The position numbers were made by a program, and so were the translations under genes. From Solirubrobacter phytolaccae (GTDB lineage: Bacteria > Actinomycetota > Thermoleophilia > Solirubrobacterales > Solirubrobacteraceae), in assembly GCF_027587195.1 (NCBI RefSeq), contig NZ_JAPDDP010000038.1:1-64000 (forward strand): a stretch of DNA of 64,000 nucleotides, given 5' to 3'. Below, piece after piece: positions 49,203 to 57,401 of the stretch. How positions within the stretch are numbered: position 1 is the first letter of the stretch; every line of letters begins with the position of its first letter. The notes below the pieces were generated by a model. The model was not told the DNA's origin. It made no database searches and saw only the letters and a program-made list of their open reading frames with translations.

Positions 49203-50488
49203 CCCGGCGCGGCGAGGGCGAGGCGGGCGGCGGCGAGGCGCGCGAGCGCGGCCCGGTGGCGGGCGGGCACGACTCGCATCGCGCGGCGAACGGCGTGGCC
49301 GACTCGGTTGAGGCGCGCGTCGCCGCGACCGGCCTGCTCGCCGGCCCCGTCGTCGTGCTCCTCTCCGGCGGGCGCGACTCCGTCTGCCTGCTCGACCTCG
49401 CCGTGCGGCTCGCCGGGCCCGTCAGCGCGCTGCACGTCAACTACGGGTTGCGCGACGCGGCCGACGCCGACGAGGCGCACTGCGTCGCGCTGTGCGAGCG
49501 GCTCGGCGTGCCCCTGGTCGTGCGCCGGGCGGGTGCGCCCGCCGGCAACGTGCAGGCCTGGGCGCGGGACGTGAGGTACGCGGCGGCCCACGCGCTCGAC
49601 GGCACGATCGCCACCGGCCACACGGCGACCGACCAGGCCGAGACGGTGCTCTACCGGCTGGTCTCCTCGCCGGGGCGGCGGGCGCTCCTGGGGATGGCGC
49701 CCCGCCGCGGGCGCGTGGTCCGGCCGTTGCTCGGCGTCACGCGGGCCGAGACCGCCGCCTACTGCGCCGAGCGCGAGCTGCCGTACGTCGACGACGCGAC
49801 CAACGCGACCTCCGCTCGGGGCCGCATCCGTGAGATCCTGGAGCTGCACCCGGCGGCGGAGGCCAACGTCGCGAGCACGCTGGACCAGCTGCGCGACGAG
49901 GCGGAGGTGCTCGACGCGCTGATCGACCCCGACGCCGACCTCACGACGCTCCCGCCCGCGCTCGCCCGGCTCACCGTGCAGCACGTGGTCGGTGCCGCGC
50001 CCGCCCGGTACATGGACGAGATCCTCGCCCTGGCCTGGCGGGGCGGGACCGGCCACGTCGATCTTCCGGGTGCGCGGGTGACCGTCGAGTACGGGCGGGT
50101 GCGTCTCGCCTCGGAGACGGCCGCTCCGGAGCCGGCGACGCTTGCCGTGCCCGGCCGGGTCGCGTTCGGCGCGGGGGAGCTGACGTGCGAGGTTGGCGCG
50201 TTCGACCTCGCGGACGGGACGCTCGCCGCCGACGCGCTCGCCCCGGCGCTCCAGGTACGGGCCTGGCGGCCCGGCGACCGGATGCGGCCGCTGGGGCTCG
50301 ACGGCACGAAATCCCTGCAGGACCTGTTCACGGACCGCAAGGTGCCCACGGGCGCTCGCCACCAGCTCCCCGTGGTGGTCTCGAACGGCGAGATCGCGTG
50401 GGTCCCGGGCGTCGCGACCGGTGCACGATTTCGTGTAAACGCGGCCACGAAGCTCCACGTTCGCCTGCAATGGCATCCCGGGTCTTAG
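49199..50488 (+). CDS. tilS: tRNA(Ile)-lysidine synthase
   Basis: 429 residues. PP-loop SGGRDS at 56-61, then GHTATDQAETVLYRL, typical of TilS; residues about 210-430 give the C-terminal substrate domain (WRPGDRMRPLGLDGTKSLQDLFTDRKVP). It adds lysine to C34 of tRNA-Ile2 so AUA is read as Ile. The first 35 residues are low-complexity and may not be translated if an internal start is used. It heads the tilS-hpt-ftsH housekeeping run. Confidence 0.92.
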   Translation: MTRRGEGEAGGGEARERGPVAGGHDSHRAANGVADSVEARVAATGLLAGPVVVLLSGGRDSVCLLDLAVRLAGPVSALHVNYGLRDAADADEAHCVALCERLGVPLVVRRAGAPAGNVQAWARDVRYAAAHALDGTIATGHTATDQAETVLYRLVSSPGRRALLGMAPRRGRVVRPLLGVTRAETAAYCAERELPYVDDATNATSARGRIREILELHPAAEANVASTLDQLRDEAEVLDALIDPDADLTTLPPALARLTVQHVVGAAPARYMDEILALAWRGGTGHVDLPGARVTVEYGRVRLASETAAPEPATLAVPGRVAFGAGELTCEVGAFDLADGTLAADALAPALQVRAWRPGDRMRPLGLDGTKSLQDLFTDRKVPTGARHQLPVVVSNGEIAWVPGVATGARFRVNAATKLHVRLQWHPGS

Positions 50489-50491
50489 ACT
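50486..50491 (+). promoter_or_regulatory. Leaderless-type -10 box (TAGACT) of hpt
   Basis: Its TAG is the tilS stop codon; 8 bases upstream of GTG 50500. Confidence 0.5.
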
Positions 50492-50499
50492 GCGGCGGC

Positions 50500-51030
50500 G
50501 TGAGCGAAGAGATCGGCGAGATCCTCGTCCAAGCTGACGAGCTGCAGCACAAGATCAAGCAGATGGCGGAGGAGATCACCCGCGACTACGACGGGAAGAG
50601 CCTGCTGCTGATCGGCGTCCTCAAGGGCGCCGTGCTGTTCCTGGCGGACCTGATGCGCCACCTCGACGTCAGCTGCGAGATCGACTTCATGGCGGTCTCC
50701 TCGTACGGGTCCTCGACCGAGTCGAGTGGCGTCGTGCGCATCCTCAAGGACCTGGACGCGCCGCTCGAGGGCCGTCACGTGCTGGTCGTCGAGGACATCG
50801 TGGACAGCGGTCTGACACTTCAGTACCTGCTCCGCACGCTCGAAGCGCGCGGGCCGGCGAGCCTCGAGGTGTGCGCGCTGCTGACCAAGCCGAGCCGCCG
50901 CAGCGTGGACCTGCCCGTCCGTTACACCGGCTTCGAGATCCCTGACAAGTTCGCCATCGGCTACGGCCTGGACTACGCGGAGCGCTACCGCGGGCTGCCC
51001 TATGTGGCCGCCCTCACCCTCACCGACTGA
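50500..51030 (+). CDS. hpt: Hypoxanthine phosphoribosyltransferase
   Basis: 176 residues from GTG 50500, the start indicated by the leaderless -10 box. PRPP-binding loop VLVVEDIVDSGLTLQYL, LLIGVLKGAVLFLADL and SSYGSSTESSGVVRI hood loop. Converts hypoxanthine and guanine to IMP and GMP with PRPP in purine salvage. The tilS-hpt-ftsH order is widely conserved in bacteria. Confidence 0.95.
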   Translation: MSEEIGEILVQADELQHKIKQMAEEITRDYDGKSLLLIGVLKGAVLFLADLMRHLDVSCEIDFMAVSSYGSSTESSGVVRILKDLDAPLEGRHVLVVEDIVDSGLTLQYLLRTLEARGPASLEVCALLTKPSRRSVDLPVRYTGFEIPDKFAIGYGLDYAERYRGLPYVAALTLTD

Positions 51031-51168
51031 CGGGTGAAGGTTCCATTAGCCACCCCATAGGTAGCCGCACCACACTGCGCCAACCCCCTTTGGACCCGCG
51101 ATTCCCCTGGTAGCCTTGATCCCCTTGACTCGCCGTACCACCCCTGCGCGCTGGAAGCGCGCTCACTC
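51031..51168. promoter_or_regulatory. ftsH upstream region
   Basis: 138 bases without a gene. A possible sigma-A-type promoter is TTTGGA (51089-51094) and TAGCCT (51111-51116) with 16 bases between, giving a leader of about 45-50 bases before ATG 51169. GGAAG near 51152 is a weak RBS. Confidence 0.4.
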
Positions 51169-53166
51169 ATGAGTCGTTTCTTCAAGAGCGCGGCCTTCCC
51201 GATCCTGATCGTGATCGTGCTGGCCTTCTTCGCCTCCAAGCTCATCCAGAGCGGCAACGAGGCGCCCAAGACGTCGTACAGCCAGTTCATCAAGCAGCTG
51301 GACGGCGGTCAGATCGACAAGGTCGTCCTGCGCACGAAGGACAACTCCGCCGAGGTGACCCTCAAGGGCGCCGACCCGAAGAAGTACACGACGGGTTGGG
51401 TCCAGGGCGACTCGGCGAGCGTGTTGATCAACCGCCTCCAGAAGGCGGAGGCCGACGGCAAGATCAGCTCGTACGACATCAAGCCCGCGCGCTCGAACGT
51501 GCTGCTGTCGCTGCTGACGTACGTGTTCCCGATCCTGATCTTCATCGGCTTCTGGATCTTCCTGATGAACCAGGTCCAGGGCGGCGGCTCGAAGGTCATG
51601 TCGTTCGGCAAGTCCCGCGCCAAGCGCATGAGCGTGGACTCGCCGAAGATCACCTTCCGCGACGTGGCGGGTGCCGACGAGGCGGTCGAGGAGCTGCACG
51701 AGATCAAGGAGTTCCTCGAGAACCCGAAGAAGTTCCAGGCGCTCGGCGCGCGGATCCCGAAGGGCGTGCTGCTCTACGGGCCTCCCGGCACCGGCAAGAC
51801 GCTCCTCGCGCGTGCCGTCGCGGGTGAAGCCGGCGTGCCGTTCTTCTCGATCTCGGGCTCGGACTTCGTCGAGATGTTCGTCGGCGTGGGCGCGTCCCGC
51901 GTGCGCGACCTCTTCGAGCAGGCCAAGCAGAACTCGCCCTGCATCATCTTCATGGACGAGATCGACGCCGTCGGCCGCCACCGTGGCGCCGGCATGGGCG
52001 GCGGTCACGACGAGCGCGAGCAGACGCTGAACCAGCTCCTGGTGGAGATGGACGGCTTCGAGGCCAAGGACAACATCATCATGATCGCGGCCACCAACCG
52101 GCCCGACATCCTTGACCCCGCCCTGCTGCGCCCGGGCCGCTTCGACCGGCAGATCACCGTCGACCGTCCGGACCGCAAGGGCCGCGCGAAGATCCTCGAG
52201 GTCCACACCCGCGGCAAGCCGCTGGCGAAGGGCATCGACGTCGACACGCTCGCCGGCCAGACGCCGGGCTTCACGGGCGCCGACCTCGCGAACCTCGTCA
52301 ACGAAGCCGCGCTCCTCGCCGCCCGCACGGGCAAGAAGGAGATCACGCAGACCGAGCTCGAAGAGGGCATTATGCGCGTGGTCGCCGGCCCGGAGAAGAA
52401 GACCCGGGTCATGGGCGAGAAGGAACGCCTGATCACCGCGTACCACGAGATGGGTCACGCGCTGGTCGGCCACTTCCTCGAGCACTCGGACCCGGTCCAC
52501 AAGATCTCGATCATCAGCCGCGGCCAGGCGCTCGGCTACACGATCAGCATGCCGAGCGAGGACAAGTTCCTCACGACGCGCGCGGAGCTCCTGGACACGA
52601 TGGCGATGACGCTCGGCGGCCGTGCCGCGGAGGAGATCATCTTCCACGAGATCACCACGGGCGCGTCCAACGACCTCGAGAAGGTCACGGCCACGGCCAA
52701 GCAGATGGTCATGCGCTTCGGCATGAGCGACAAGCTCGGCCCGCGCGTGTTCGGGCACGACCACGGCCAGCCGTTCCTCGGTCGCGAGTTCAGCTCCGAG
52801 CCGGACTACTCGGACGAGATCGCGCGTGAGATCGACGACGAGATCCGCCGGATCGTCGAAGGCGCCCACCAGGTCGCCAAGGACATCCTCGCCGAGCACC
52901 GCGACCACCTCGAAGTGATCTCCGAGCTGCTGCTCAAGCGTGAGACGATCGAGGCCGACCAGTTCGTCGCGCTGCTCGAGGGCAAGACCGAGATCGAGGT
53001 CTGGGGCGAAGAGGCCGAGGAGCTTCCGCCCGGCCCGGAGCGTCCCGAGATCCCCGGCACGGTCACGCGTGACCGTGAGCAGGCCAAGCGGGCGATCCCG
53101 CGTCCCGGCCTCGCCGGTGGCGCCGCGGAGTACCGCGGCCACCCGGAAAAGCCGGACCTGGCTTAG
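51169..53166 (+). CDS. ftsH: ATP-dependent zinc metalloprotease FtsH
   Basis: 665 residues. Two N-terminal helices ([17 protein letters not shown] and [19 protein letters not shown]) flank a periplasmic domain; Walker A GPPGTGKT near 204-211, Walker [22 protein letters not shown] and zinc site HEMGH at 426-430 with the third ligand Asp in the downstream DLEKVT region. Degrades misfolded and regulatory membrane proteins. The C-terminus is acidic then basic. Slightly longer than E. coli FtsH. Confidence 0.97.
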   Translation: MSRFFKSAAFPILIVIVLAFFASKLIQSGNEAPKTSYSQFIKQLDGGQIDKVVLRTKDNSAEVTLKGADPKKYTTGWVQGDSASVLINRLQKAEADGKISSYDIKPARSNVLLSLLTYVFPILIFIGFWIFLMNQVQGGGSKVMSFGKSRAKRMSVDSPKITFRDVAGADEAVEELHEIKEFLENPKKFQALGARIPKGVLLYGPPGTGKTLLARAVAGEAGVPFFSISGSDFVEMFVGVGASRVRDLFEQAKQNSPCIIFMDEIDAVGRHRGAGMGGGHDEREQTLNQLLVEMDGFEAKDNIIMIAATNRPDILDPALLRPGRFDRQITVDRPDRKGRAKILEVHTRGKPLAKGIDVDTLAGQTPGFTGADLANLVNEAALLAARTGKKEITQTELEEGIMRVVAGPEKKTRVMGEKERLITAYHEMGHALVGHFLEHSDPVHKISIISRGQALGYTISMPSEDKFLTTRAELLDTMAMTLGGRAAEEIIFHEITTGASNDLEKVTATAKQMVMRFGMSDKLGPRVFGHDHGQPFLGREFSSEPDYSDEIAREIDDEIRRIVEGAHQVAKDILAEHRDHLEVISELLLKRETIEADQFVALLEGKTEIEVWGEEAEELPPGPERPEIPGTVTRDREQAKRAIPRPGLAGGAAEYRGHPEKPDLA

Positions 53167-53248
53167 CGAGGCGCGGCGGCCCGCCGTCGCGCCCGCGAGT
53201 TCGCCAAGTGGCGCCGGGGCGGCGCGGCCTCGCCGCGAACTCGCCGAA

Positions 53249-53269
53249 GCATCGCCCTCTGGGCGATGC
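53249..53269. terminator. Terminator-like hairpin
   Basis: GCATCGCCC/GGGCGATGC, 9-bp perfect stem, 3-base loop, directly 3' of the minus-strand small ORF ending at 53272 and downstream of ftsH on the plus strand, so may serve both. Confidence 0.65.
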
Positions 53270-53271
53270 GA

Positions 53272-53490
53272 CTAGCCCCAGTTGCGGCCGGAGAGCTCGC
53301 CACGGAACGTGGCCAGCTCGGTCACCGCGGCACCGACGTACGCGGCCTTCGAGCGCGCGATGTCGCGCTCCAGGTCAGCCATGTAAGAGGCGATGTTGGC
53401 GACGCCGGTCTCTTCGGCGAGGGCGCGCTCGGCGTGGAGCTCGAGGAGTTGGTTGTGGAGGTCGTGGGCGGACATCGTGGGGTAGAGCAT
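53272..53490 (-). CDS. Small helical protein, unknown function
   Basis: 72 residues from ATG 53490, preceded by GGAG. Helical sequence (SAHDLHNQLLELHAERALAEETGVANIASYMADLERDIARSKAAYVGAAV). No membrane helix or signal. Followed by a perfect terminator hairpin, which supports independent expression. No family recognised; possibly a small adaptor. Confidence 0.6.
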   Translation of the reverse strand: MLYPTMSAHDLHNQLLELHAERALAEETGVANIASYMADLERDIARSKAAYVGAAVTELATFRGELSGRNWG

Positions 53491-53522
53491 CGCGCTCCGG
53501 CTCCTGATACGTGGGGGTGCGA

Positions 53523-53599
53523 CCACGCCAATGGCGTGGCCGGTGGTCCCCCCGGTGAGGTGTGGCTAGCCCGACCAGGAGATCCGCGAAGCGATCTCC
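53523..53599. repeat. Two hairpins upstream of small minus-strand ORF
   Basis: CCACGCC/GGCGTGG (53523-53539) and GGAGATC/GATCTCC (53578-53599, 8-base loop). They lie between two tiny minus-strand genes. Confidence 0.5.
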
Positions 53600-53607
53600 A
53601 AGCCGAA

Positions 53608-53641
53608 GAGGGCACGCGCCGGCGAAGCCGGCCGCGCCCTC
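53608..53641 (-). terminator. Terminator-like hairpin with UUCG loop
   Basis: Read on the minus strand, a long GC stem is closed by a CTTCGG-type tetraloop; it follows the stop of the small ORF at 53652 directly. Confidence 0.7.
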
Positions 53642-53651
53642 GTGGCGCCGA

Positions 53652-53828
53652 CTAGTTGACGAGCAGCTGCTGGGCAGCCGCGGAGAGCTGCAGGATCACG
53701 TCCGCGTGCTGCTGCGGCGTGGTGGCCTGCTGCTGCTGGGCCTGGGCAGAGGCCATGGTCTGCCGGACTGCGTCCAGGCTGTTGGCCTGGATCATCATCG
53801 CGGCGCTGGCTTGGATCTCCATGCCCAT
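53652..53828 (-). CDS. Tiny Gln/Ala-rich protein, YjfB-motility-like
   Basis: 58 residues from ATG 53828 (ATG 53822 also possible). Sequence MEIQASAAMMIQANSLDAVRQ, then a Gln run and LQLSAAAQQLLVN; length and pattern recall the YjfB putative motility family, but similarity is weak. It has its own terminator hairpin. Near-equal spacing with the neighbouring small ORF suggests a small-protein island between ftsH and lrp. Confidence 0.55.
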   Translation of the reverse strand: MGMEIQASAAMMIQANSLDAVRQTMASAQAQQQQATTPQQHADVILQLSAAAQQLLVN

Positions 53829-53847
53829 GTGATCGACGGGGTCGCCG

Positions 53848-54339
53848 TCAACCCCGACGCGATTGGACGGATGTCGCACGCACGGGCAGCGGCGATGAAG
53901 GTTTCAGCTCGCCGAGGCGCAGCAGCGTGATCAGCCGCTGCGCGCCCCCGCGCGTGCTCAGGCGCGAGAGGACGAGCTGGAGCTCCCCCACGTCGCGCGC
54001 GGCGATCATCAGCAGCGCGTCGGTCTCGCCGGCCACGGAGTCGGCGGCGATGATGTTGTCGCTCGACGCCACCTCGGCGTTGAAGCGCTTCTCCGCCGCC
54101 TCGTCGTGGCGCGCGAGCGTGACCATCACGTAGACCTGCAGCGTGAACCCCGCGGCGGCCGAGTCCAGCCGCGCGGCGATCTTGCGGATCACCCCCGACT
54201 CCTTGAGCCGGCGCACGCGGTTGAGCGTCGCGGCGGGGGAGAGGCCGATGATGCGCGCCAGCTCCACGTTCGGTCGGTCGGCGTCCAGCTCCAGCTCCCT
54301 GAGCAATCGGACGTCGATTTCGTCAAGTTGGATGGCCAT
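53848..54339 (-). CDS. Lrp/AsnC-family transcriptional regulator
   Basis: 163 residues from ATG 54339. Winged helix (VRLLRELELDADRPNVELARIIGLSPAATLNRVRRLKESGVI) and C-terminal RAM domain (VMVTLARHDEAAEKRF, then AGETDALLMIAARDVGELQLVL). TATTGT (minus, 54348-54353) lies 8 bases before the start. Divergent from an EamA exporter; Lrp regulators often control adjacent amino-acid exporters, so the exporter is a likely target. Confidence 0.9.
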   Translation of the reverse strand: MAIQLDEIDVRLLRELELDADRPNVELARIIGLSPAATLNRVRRLKESGVIRKIAARLDSAAAGFTLQVYVMVTLARHDEAAEKRFNAEVASSDNIIAADSVAGETDALLMIAARDVGELQLVLSRLSTRGGAQRLITLLRLGELKPSSPLPVRATSVQSRRG

Positions 54340-54347
54340 AGAACCAA

Positions 54348-54353
54348 ACAATA
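54348..54353 (-). promoter_or_regulatory. Leaderless-type -10 box (TATTGT) of the lrp gene
   Basis: Eight bases upstream of ATG 54339, in the 84-base lrp-eamA gap, which is AT-rich (ACAATATTTCG). Confidence 0.45.
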
Positions 54354-54423
54354 TTTCGTCTGAGCATGGATCCAAGCGATCTACACAAGTCGCAAGCGTT
54401 TGGCGCCGATCATCAGACGTGTC

Positions 54424-55440
54424 ATGCAGCTCGTTCGCCGTCATTCCGCTCTGTTCGCACTCGTCGCCGCCGGTCTCCTCTGGGGGCTGACCGTCCCGCT
54501 GTCCAAGCTCGCGCTGGACTGGCTGCCGGGCGGCTGGCTCACGGTCGTGCGCTTCGCCGCCGCTGCACCGCTGCTCGCGCTCGTGAGCCGTCGCGACCTG
54601 CGCCGCGCGTTCACGCCGAAGATCCTCTTCGCGGGTGCGGTCGGCTACGGCGCGGTCGTGATGCTCCAGAACGCCGGCATCCACGCGACGAGCGTGAGCC
54701 ACGCGGCGCTGATCATCGGCGCGGTGCCGGCGCTCGTCGCGTTGATCAGCGCGGCCACGGGCAAGGGCTCGGCCGGCAAGCTGGCCTGGTTCGGCTTCGC
54801 GCTCGCCCTCGCGGGCGTCGGGATCGTCGCCGGAGGCGGCGGCGGTGGCGCGACCCTCGGCGGCGACGGGCTGATGCTGGCCTCGTCCGCGCTGAGCGCG
54901 ACGTTCGTGGTCGTCCAGTCGCAGCTGCTGAAGGGGCAGAACCCGATCGCCATGACCGCGGTGCAGATGTTCGCGGGTGCGCTTGCGGGCATTCCGAACG
55001 CGATCGTCGAGGGCGTCCCGGCCGCGCCGGCGACCCTCGCGCCGGTCGCCGCGCTGCTCGCGCTGATCGTGGCGGGCACGCTGCTGCCGTTCGCGCTCTT
55101 CGCCTGGGGCCAGTCGAAGGTCAAGCCGCAGCTCGCGGGCGCGTTCCTGAACCTCGAGCCGCTCGTCGGCGCCGCGGCGGGCGCGCTGGCCTTCGGCGAT
55201 CCGTTCGGCCCGGTGCAGTTGCTGGGCGGCCTGGTGATCCTGTCCGGCATCGCGCTGAGCACCGCGCCGCCGCGCAAGCGCCCGGAGCCCGCGCGGGTGG
55301 TCAGCCGCCACGAGGGGCGGACCCACCGCACCCGCCCGGTGCGGTCTTCCGCACCGCGGGACGCCAGCCACCTCCCTCATCAGGAGTGGCCCAGGAGGGC
55401 AAGCTACGTATCAAGCAGCACCCCTCCTCACTCTCACTGA
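54424..55440 (+). CDS. DMT-superfamily EamA transporter
   Basis: 338 residues from ATG 54424. About ten helices in two EamA repeats (SALFALVAAGLLWGLTVPLSKLAL; LMLASSALSATFVVVQSQLLKG). It probably exports an amino acid or metabolite, regulated by the divergent Lrp. After residue about 285 the sequence becomes hydrophilic and odd (TAPPRKRPEPARVVSRHEGRTHRTRPVRS) and the DNA folds into a strong hairpin at 55337-55356, so the natural C-terminus may be shorter. Confidence 0.8.
   Translation: MQLVRRHSALFALVAAGLLWGLTVPLSKLALDWLPGGWLTVVRFAAAAPLLALVSRRDLRRAFTPKILFAGAVGYGAVVMLQNAGIHATSVSHAALIIGAVPALVALISAATGKGSAGKLAWFGFALALAGVGIVAGGGGGGATLGGDGLMLASSALSATFVVVQSQLLKGQNPIAMTAVQMFAGALAGIPNAIVEGVPAAPATLAPVAALLALIVAGTLLPFALFAWGQSKVKPQLAGAFLNLEPLVGAAAGALAFGDPFGPVQLLGGLVILSGIALSTAPPRKRPEPARVVSRHEGRTHRTRPVRSSAPRDASHLPHQEWPRRASYVSSSTPPHSH
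55337..55356. repeat. Perfect hairpin inside the eamA 3' end
   Basis: CGGTGCGG/CCGCACCG with a TCTT loop. It falls in codons of the abnormal C-terminal tail. Confidence 0.6.
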
Positions 55441-55601
55441 CATGACCCTCCTCGTCCCCCGAACCTCCCGCAGCGTGCCTCCCCACACGTATGTGGTCCC
55501 CGTGGTTCGGGAGCTCCCCATCTCCTCCTCGACCCCCGCGGCTGCCGGCAACCCCTCCTCCTCTGCCTGGTAGTCGCACCTGACACCCGCAAGACCCGAT
55601 A

Positions 55602-55626
55602 CCGGCCGCCCCGCAAGGGCGGTCGG
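55602..55626. terminator. Hairpin just before the folP promoter
   Basis: CCGGCCGCCC/GGGCGGTCGG with CGCAA loop, one G-T pair; ends immediately before TAGCGT. It probably ends upstream transcripts. Confidence 0.6.
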
Positions 55627-55632
55627 TAGCGT
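55627..55632 (+). promoter_or_regulatory. Leaderless-type -10 box (TAGCGT) of folP
   Basis: Eight bases upstream of GTG 55641. Confidence 0.5.
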
Positions 55633-55640
55633 TTAAGCCC

Positions 55641-56465
55641 GTGGACTTCGAGATCATGGGTGTGGTCAACGTCACGCCCGACTCCTTCTCGGACGGCGGG
55701 CAGTTCGACGACGCCGCCCAAGCCATCGCCCACGGCCGCCGGCTCGCCGCCGAGGGTGCCGTGATCCTCGACGTGGGCGGCGAGTCCACGCGCCCCGGGG
55801 CGGACCCGGTCCCGGCGGGCGACGAGGCCGCGCGCGTGGTGCCGGTGGTCGCGGGCCTGCGTGACGTCGCGCGGGTCTCGATCGACACGATGAAGCTCGA
55901 CGTGGCGGTCGCCGCGGTCGAAGCGGGCGCGAGCTACGTCAACGACGTCACCGCCTTCCGGCACGACCCGGACCTGGCGGGCTTCGTCGCCGACCGGGGG
56001 CTCGACTGCTGCCTGATGCACATGCTCGGCGAGCCGCGCACGATGCAGCGCGACCCGCGCTACCTCGACGTCGTCTCGGAGGTCAAGTCCTTCCTGGTCG
56101 AGCGGATGGAGGCGGCGGTCGCGGCGGGCGTGCCCGAGTCCAAGATCCAGCTCGACCCGGGGATCGGCTTCGGCAAGACGATGGAGCACAACCTGACGCT
56201 GCTTGCCCGGCTCGACGAGCTGACCGACCTCGGGCGGCCACTCGTGATCGGCACCTCGCGCAAGACGTTCATCGGGCGGTTGACCGGGCGAGACGTGACC
56301 GAGCGTGTGCACGGCACCGTCGCCACGTGCGTGATCGCGCTGGAGCGCGGTGCGCAGGTCTTCCGCGTCCATGACGTCGCCGCCGTCGCTGACGCGCTCA
56401 AGGTCGCGGCTGCTACTTTCGCCGCATGGCCGACGAAGAGCCCGACGAGTACGACGACGAGCTAG
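55641..56465 (+). CDS. folP: Dihydropteroate synthase
   Basis: 274 residues from GTG 55641. MGVVNVTPDSFSDGG at the N-terminus, DVGGESTRPG, and C-terminal LVIGTSRKTFIGRL and VHDVAA are the DHPS signatures; condenses dihydropterin pyrophosphate with p-aminobenzoate, the sulfonamide target. First gene of the folP-folB pair; its last 40 bases contain the folB start and a -10 box for folB. The end is Thr/Ser-rich (PTKSPTSTTTS) from reading into the overlap. Confidence 0.95.
   Translation: MDFEIMGVVNVTPDSFSDGGQFDDAAQAIAHGRRLAAEGAVILDVGGESTRPGADPVPAGDEAARVVPVVAGLRDVARVSIDTMKLDVAVAAVEAGASYVNDVTAFRHDPDLAGFVADRGLDCCLMHMLGEPRTMQRDPRYLDVVSEVKSFLVERMEAAVAAGVPESKIQLDPGIGFGKTMEHNLTLLARLDELTDLGRPLVIGTSRKTFIGRLTGRDVTERVHGTVATCVIALERGAQVFRVHDVAAVADALKVAAATFAAWPTKSPTSTTTS
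56414..56419 (+). promoter_or_regulatory. Leaderless-type -10 box (TACTTT) of folB, inside folP
   Basis: Six bases upstream of ATG 56426. Confidence 0.45.
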
Positions 56466-56860
56466 AAGACGATGACGACGACGAGGAAGGCCTCGAAGTC
56501 GGCGTCACCATCGAGATCGTCGGTCTCTCCCTCTACACGCACCACGGCGTCACCGCCGAGGAGCGCAAGGTCGGGCAGCGGATCCTCATCGACGTGCGCT
56601 TCGACGTCGGCGAGCCGGATGCGCTGATCACCGACCGCGTCGAGGACACGATCGACTACGGCGAGGTCTGCCAGGTCATCGCCCTGGTCGCCCAGCAGCA
56701 GTCCTACCGGACCCTCGAGCGGCTGTGCGCGGTCATCGCGGACCGGCTGGCGTCCCAGTTCGGGGCGATCAGCGTGACGGTGAAGGCGAGCAAGCCCGAG
56801 CCGCCGATCCCGCTGCCGGTCGAAGAGGTCTCGGTCGAAGTCTGGCGTGAAGAACGTTAG
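56426..56860 (+). CDS. folB: Dihydroneopterin aldolase with acidic N-terminal extension
   Basis: 144 residues. The catalytic domain (about 24-144) has IVGLSLYTHHGVTAEERKVGQ with the conserved Glu, and YRTLERLCAVIADRL. Residues 1-23 are almost pure Asp/Glu (ADEEPDEYDDELEDDDDDEEG), unusual for FolB (about 120 residues). Converts dihydroneopterin to hydroxymethyl-dihydropterin. It overlaps folP by 40 bases but seems to have its own -10 box. Confidence 0.92.
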   Translation: MADEEPDEYDDELEDDDDDEEGLEVGVTIEIVGLSLYTHHGVTAEERKVGQRILIDVRFDVGEPDALITDRVEDTIDYGEVCQVIALVAQQQSYRTLERLCAVIADRLASQFGAISVTVKASKPEPPIPLPVEEVSVEVWREER

Positions 56861-56871
56861 TGATCACTAAC
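56856..56871. promoter_or_regulatory. TetR operator (GTTAGTGATCACTAAC)
   Basis: Perfect 16-bp palindrome overlapping the folB stop and ending 14 bases before the tetR start at 56886; a classic autoregulatory TetR site. Confidence 0.75.
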
Positions 56872-56885
56872 ATACGGGTGTAGTC

Positions 56886-57401
56886 ATGGCCCGTATGTCC
56901 GCAGAGGCCCGCCGCGAGGAAGTCGTCGGCATCGCGTTCCGGCACTTCGCCGAGGGCGGGTTCGACGGCACCTCGACCGAGGCGATCGCGCGCGAGGCGG
57001 GTGTCTCCCAGCCGTACCTGTTCCGGCTGTTCAAGACCAAGCGCGGGCTCTACGAGGCGTGTGTGGACAAGTGCTTCGAGCGGGTCGAGACCGTGTTCTC
57101 GGACGCGGTCGCCGGCAGCACTCCCGAAGAGCGCTTCGAGGCGATGGGGCACGCGTACGGCGCGCAGCTGCTGCCCGACCGCCACGCGCTGCTGTTCCAG
57201 ATGCGGGCCTACGCGGTCGCGGACCCGGAGATCCGCGCGTACGTGCGCACGAAGTTCGGCCATCTGCGCGGGACGCTCGCGGAGCTCGCCGGCGTCGCGC
57301 CCGAGGACACCTGGGACTTCTTCGGCGAGGGCATGCTGCTCAACGTCGTGACCATGCTGGAGTTCGACTGGCCACACCCGGATGATCTTCCGTCGGCGTA
57401 A
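56886..57401 (+). CDS. TetR-family repressor of MMPL exporter
   Basis: 171 residues. HTH: FDGTSTEAIAREAGVSQPYLFRLFKTKRGLYEAC. Regulates itself and the downstream MMPL gene through the perfect palindrome at 56856-56871. Its stop lies 20 bases inside the MMPL gene. Inserted between folB and folK, so this TetR-MMPL pair interrupts the usual fol gene order. Confidence 0.9.
   Translation: MARMSAEARREEVVGIAFRHFAEGGFDGTSTEAIAREAGVSQPYLFRLFKTKRGLYEACVDKCFERVETVFSDAVAGSTPEERFEAMGHAYGAQLLPDRHALLFQMRAYAVADPEIRAYVRTKFGHLRGTLAELAGVAPEDTWDFFGEGMLLNVVTMLEFDWPHPDDLPSA

Larger units (their letters stand above)
55441..55640. other. Structured non-coding leader before folP
   Basis: 200 bases with no gene and an unusual C-rich composition (CCCTCCTCGTCCCCCGAACC, then CCCCTCCTCCTC). 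It contains GCCGGCAACCC near 55544, a phrase also found in SAM-type riboswitch cores, but the rest of that consensus is not visible. A hairpin (55602-55626) and the folP -10 box follow. Confidence 0.45.

Noticed and set aside
55530-55570. SAM-I/SAM-IV riboswitch before folP
   Set aside because: Only the GCCGGCAACCC phrase fits; the upstream P1/P2 blocks and a K-turn are not visible, and folate genes are not typical SAM targets.
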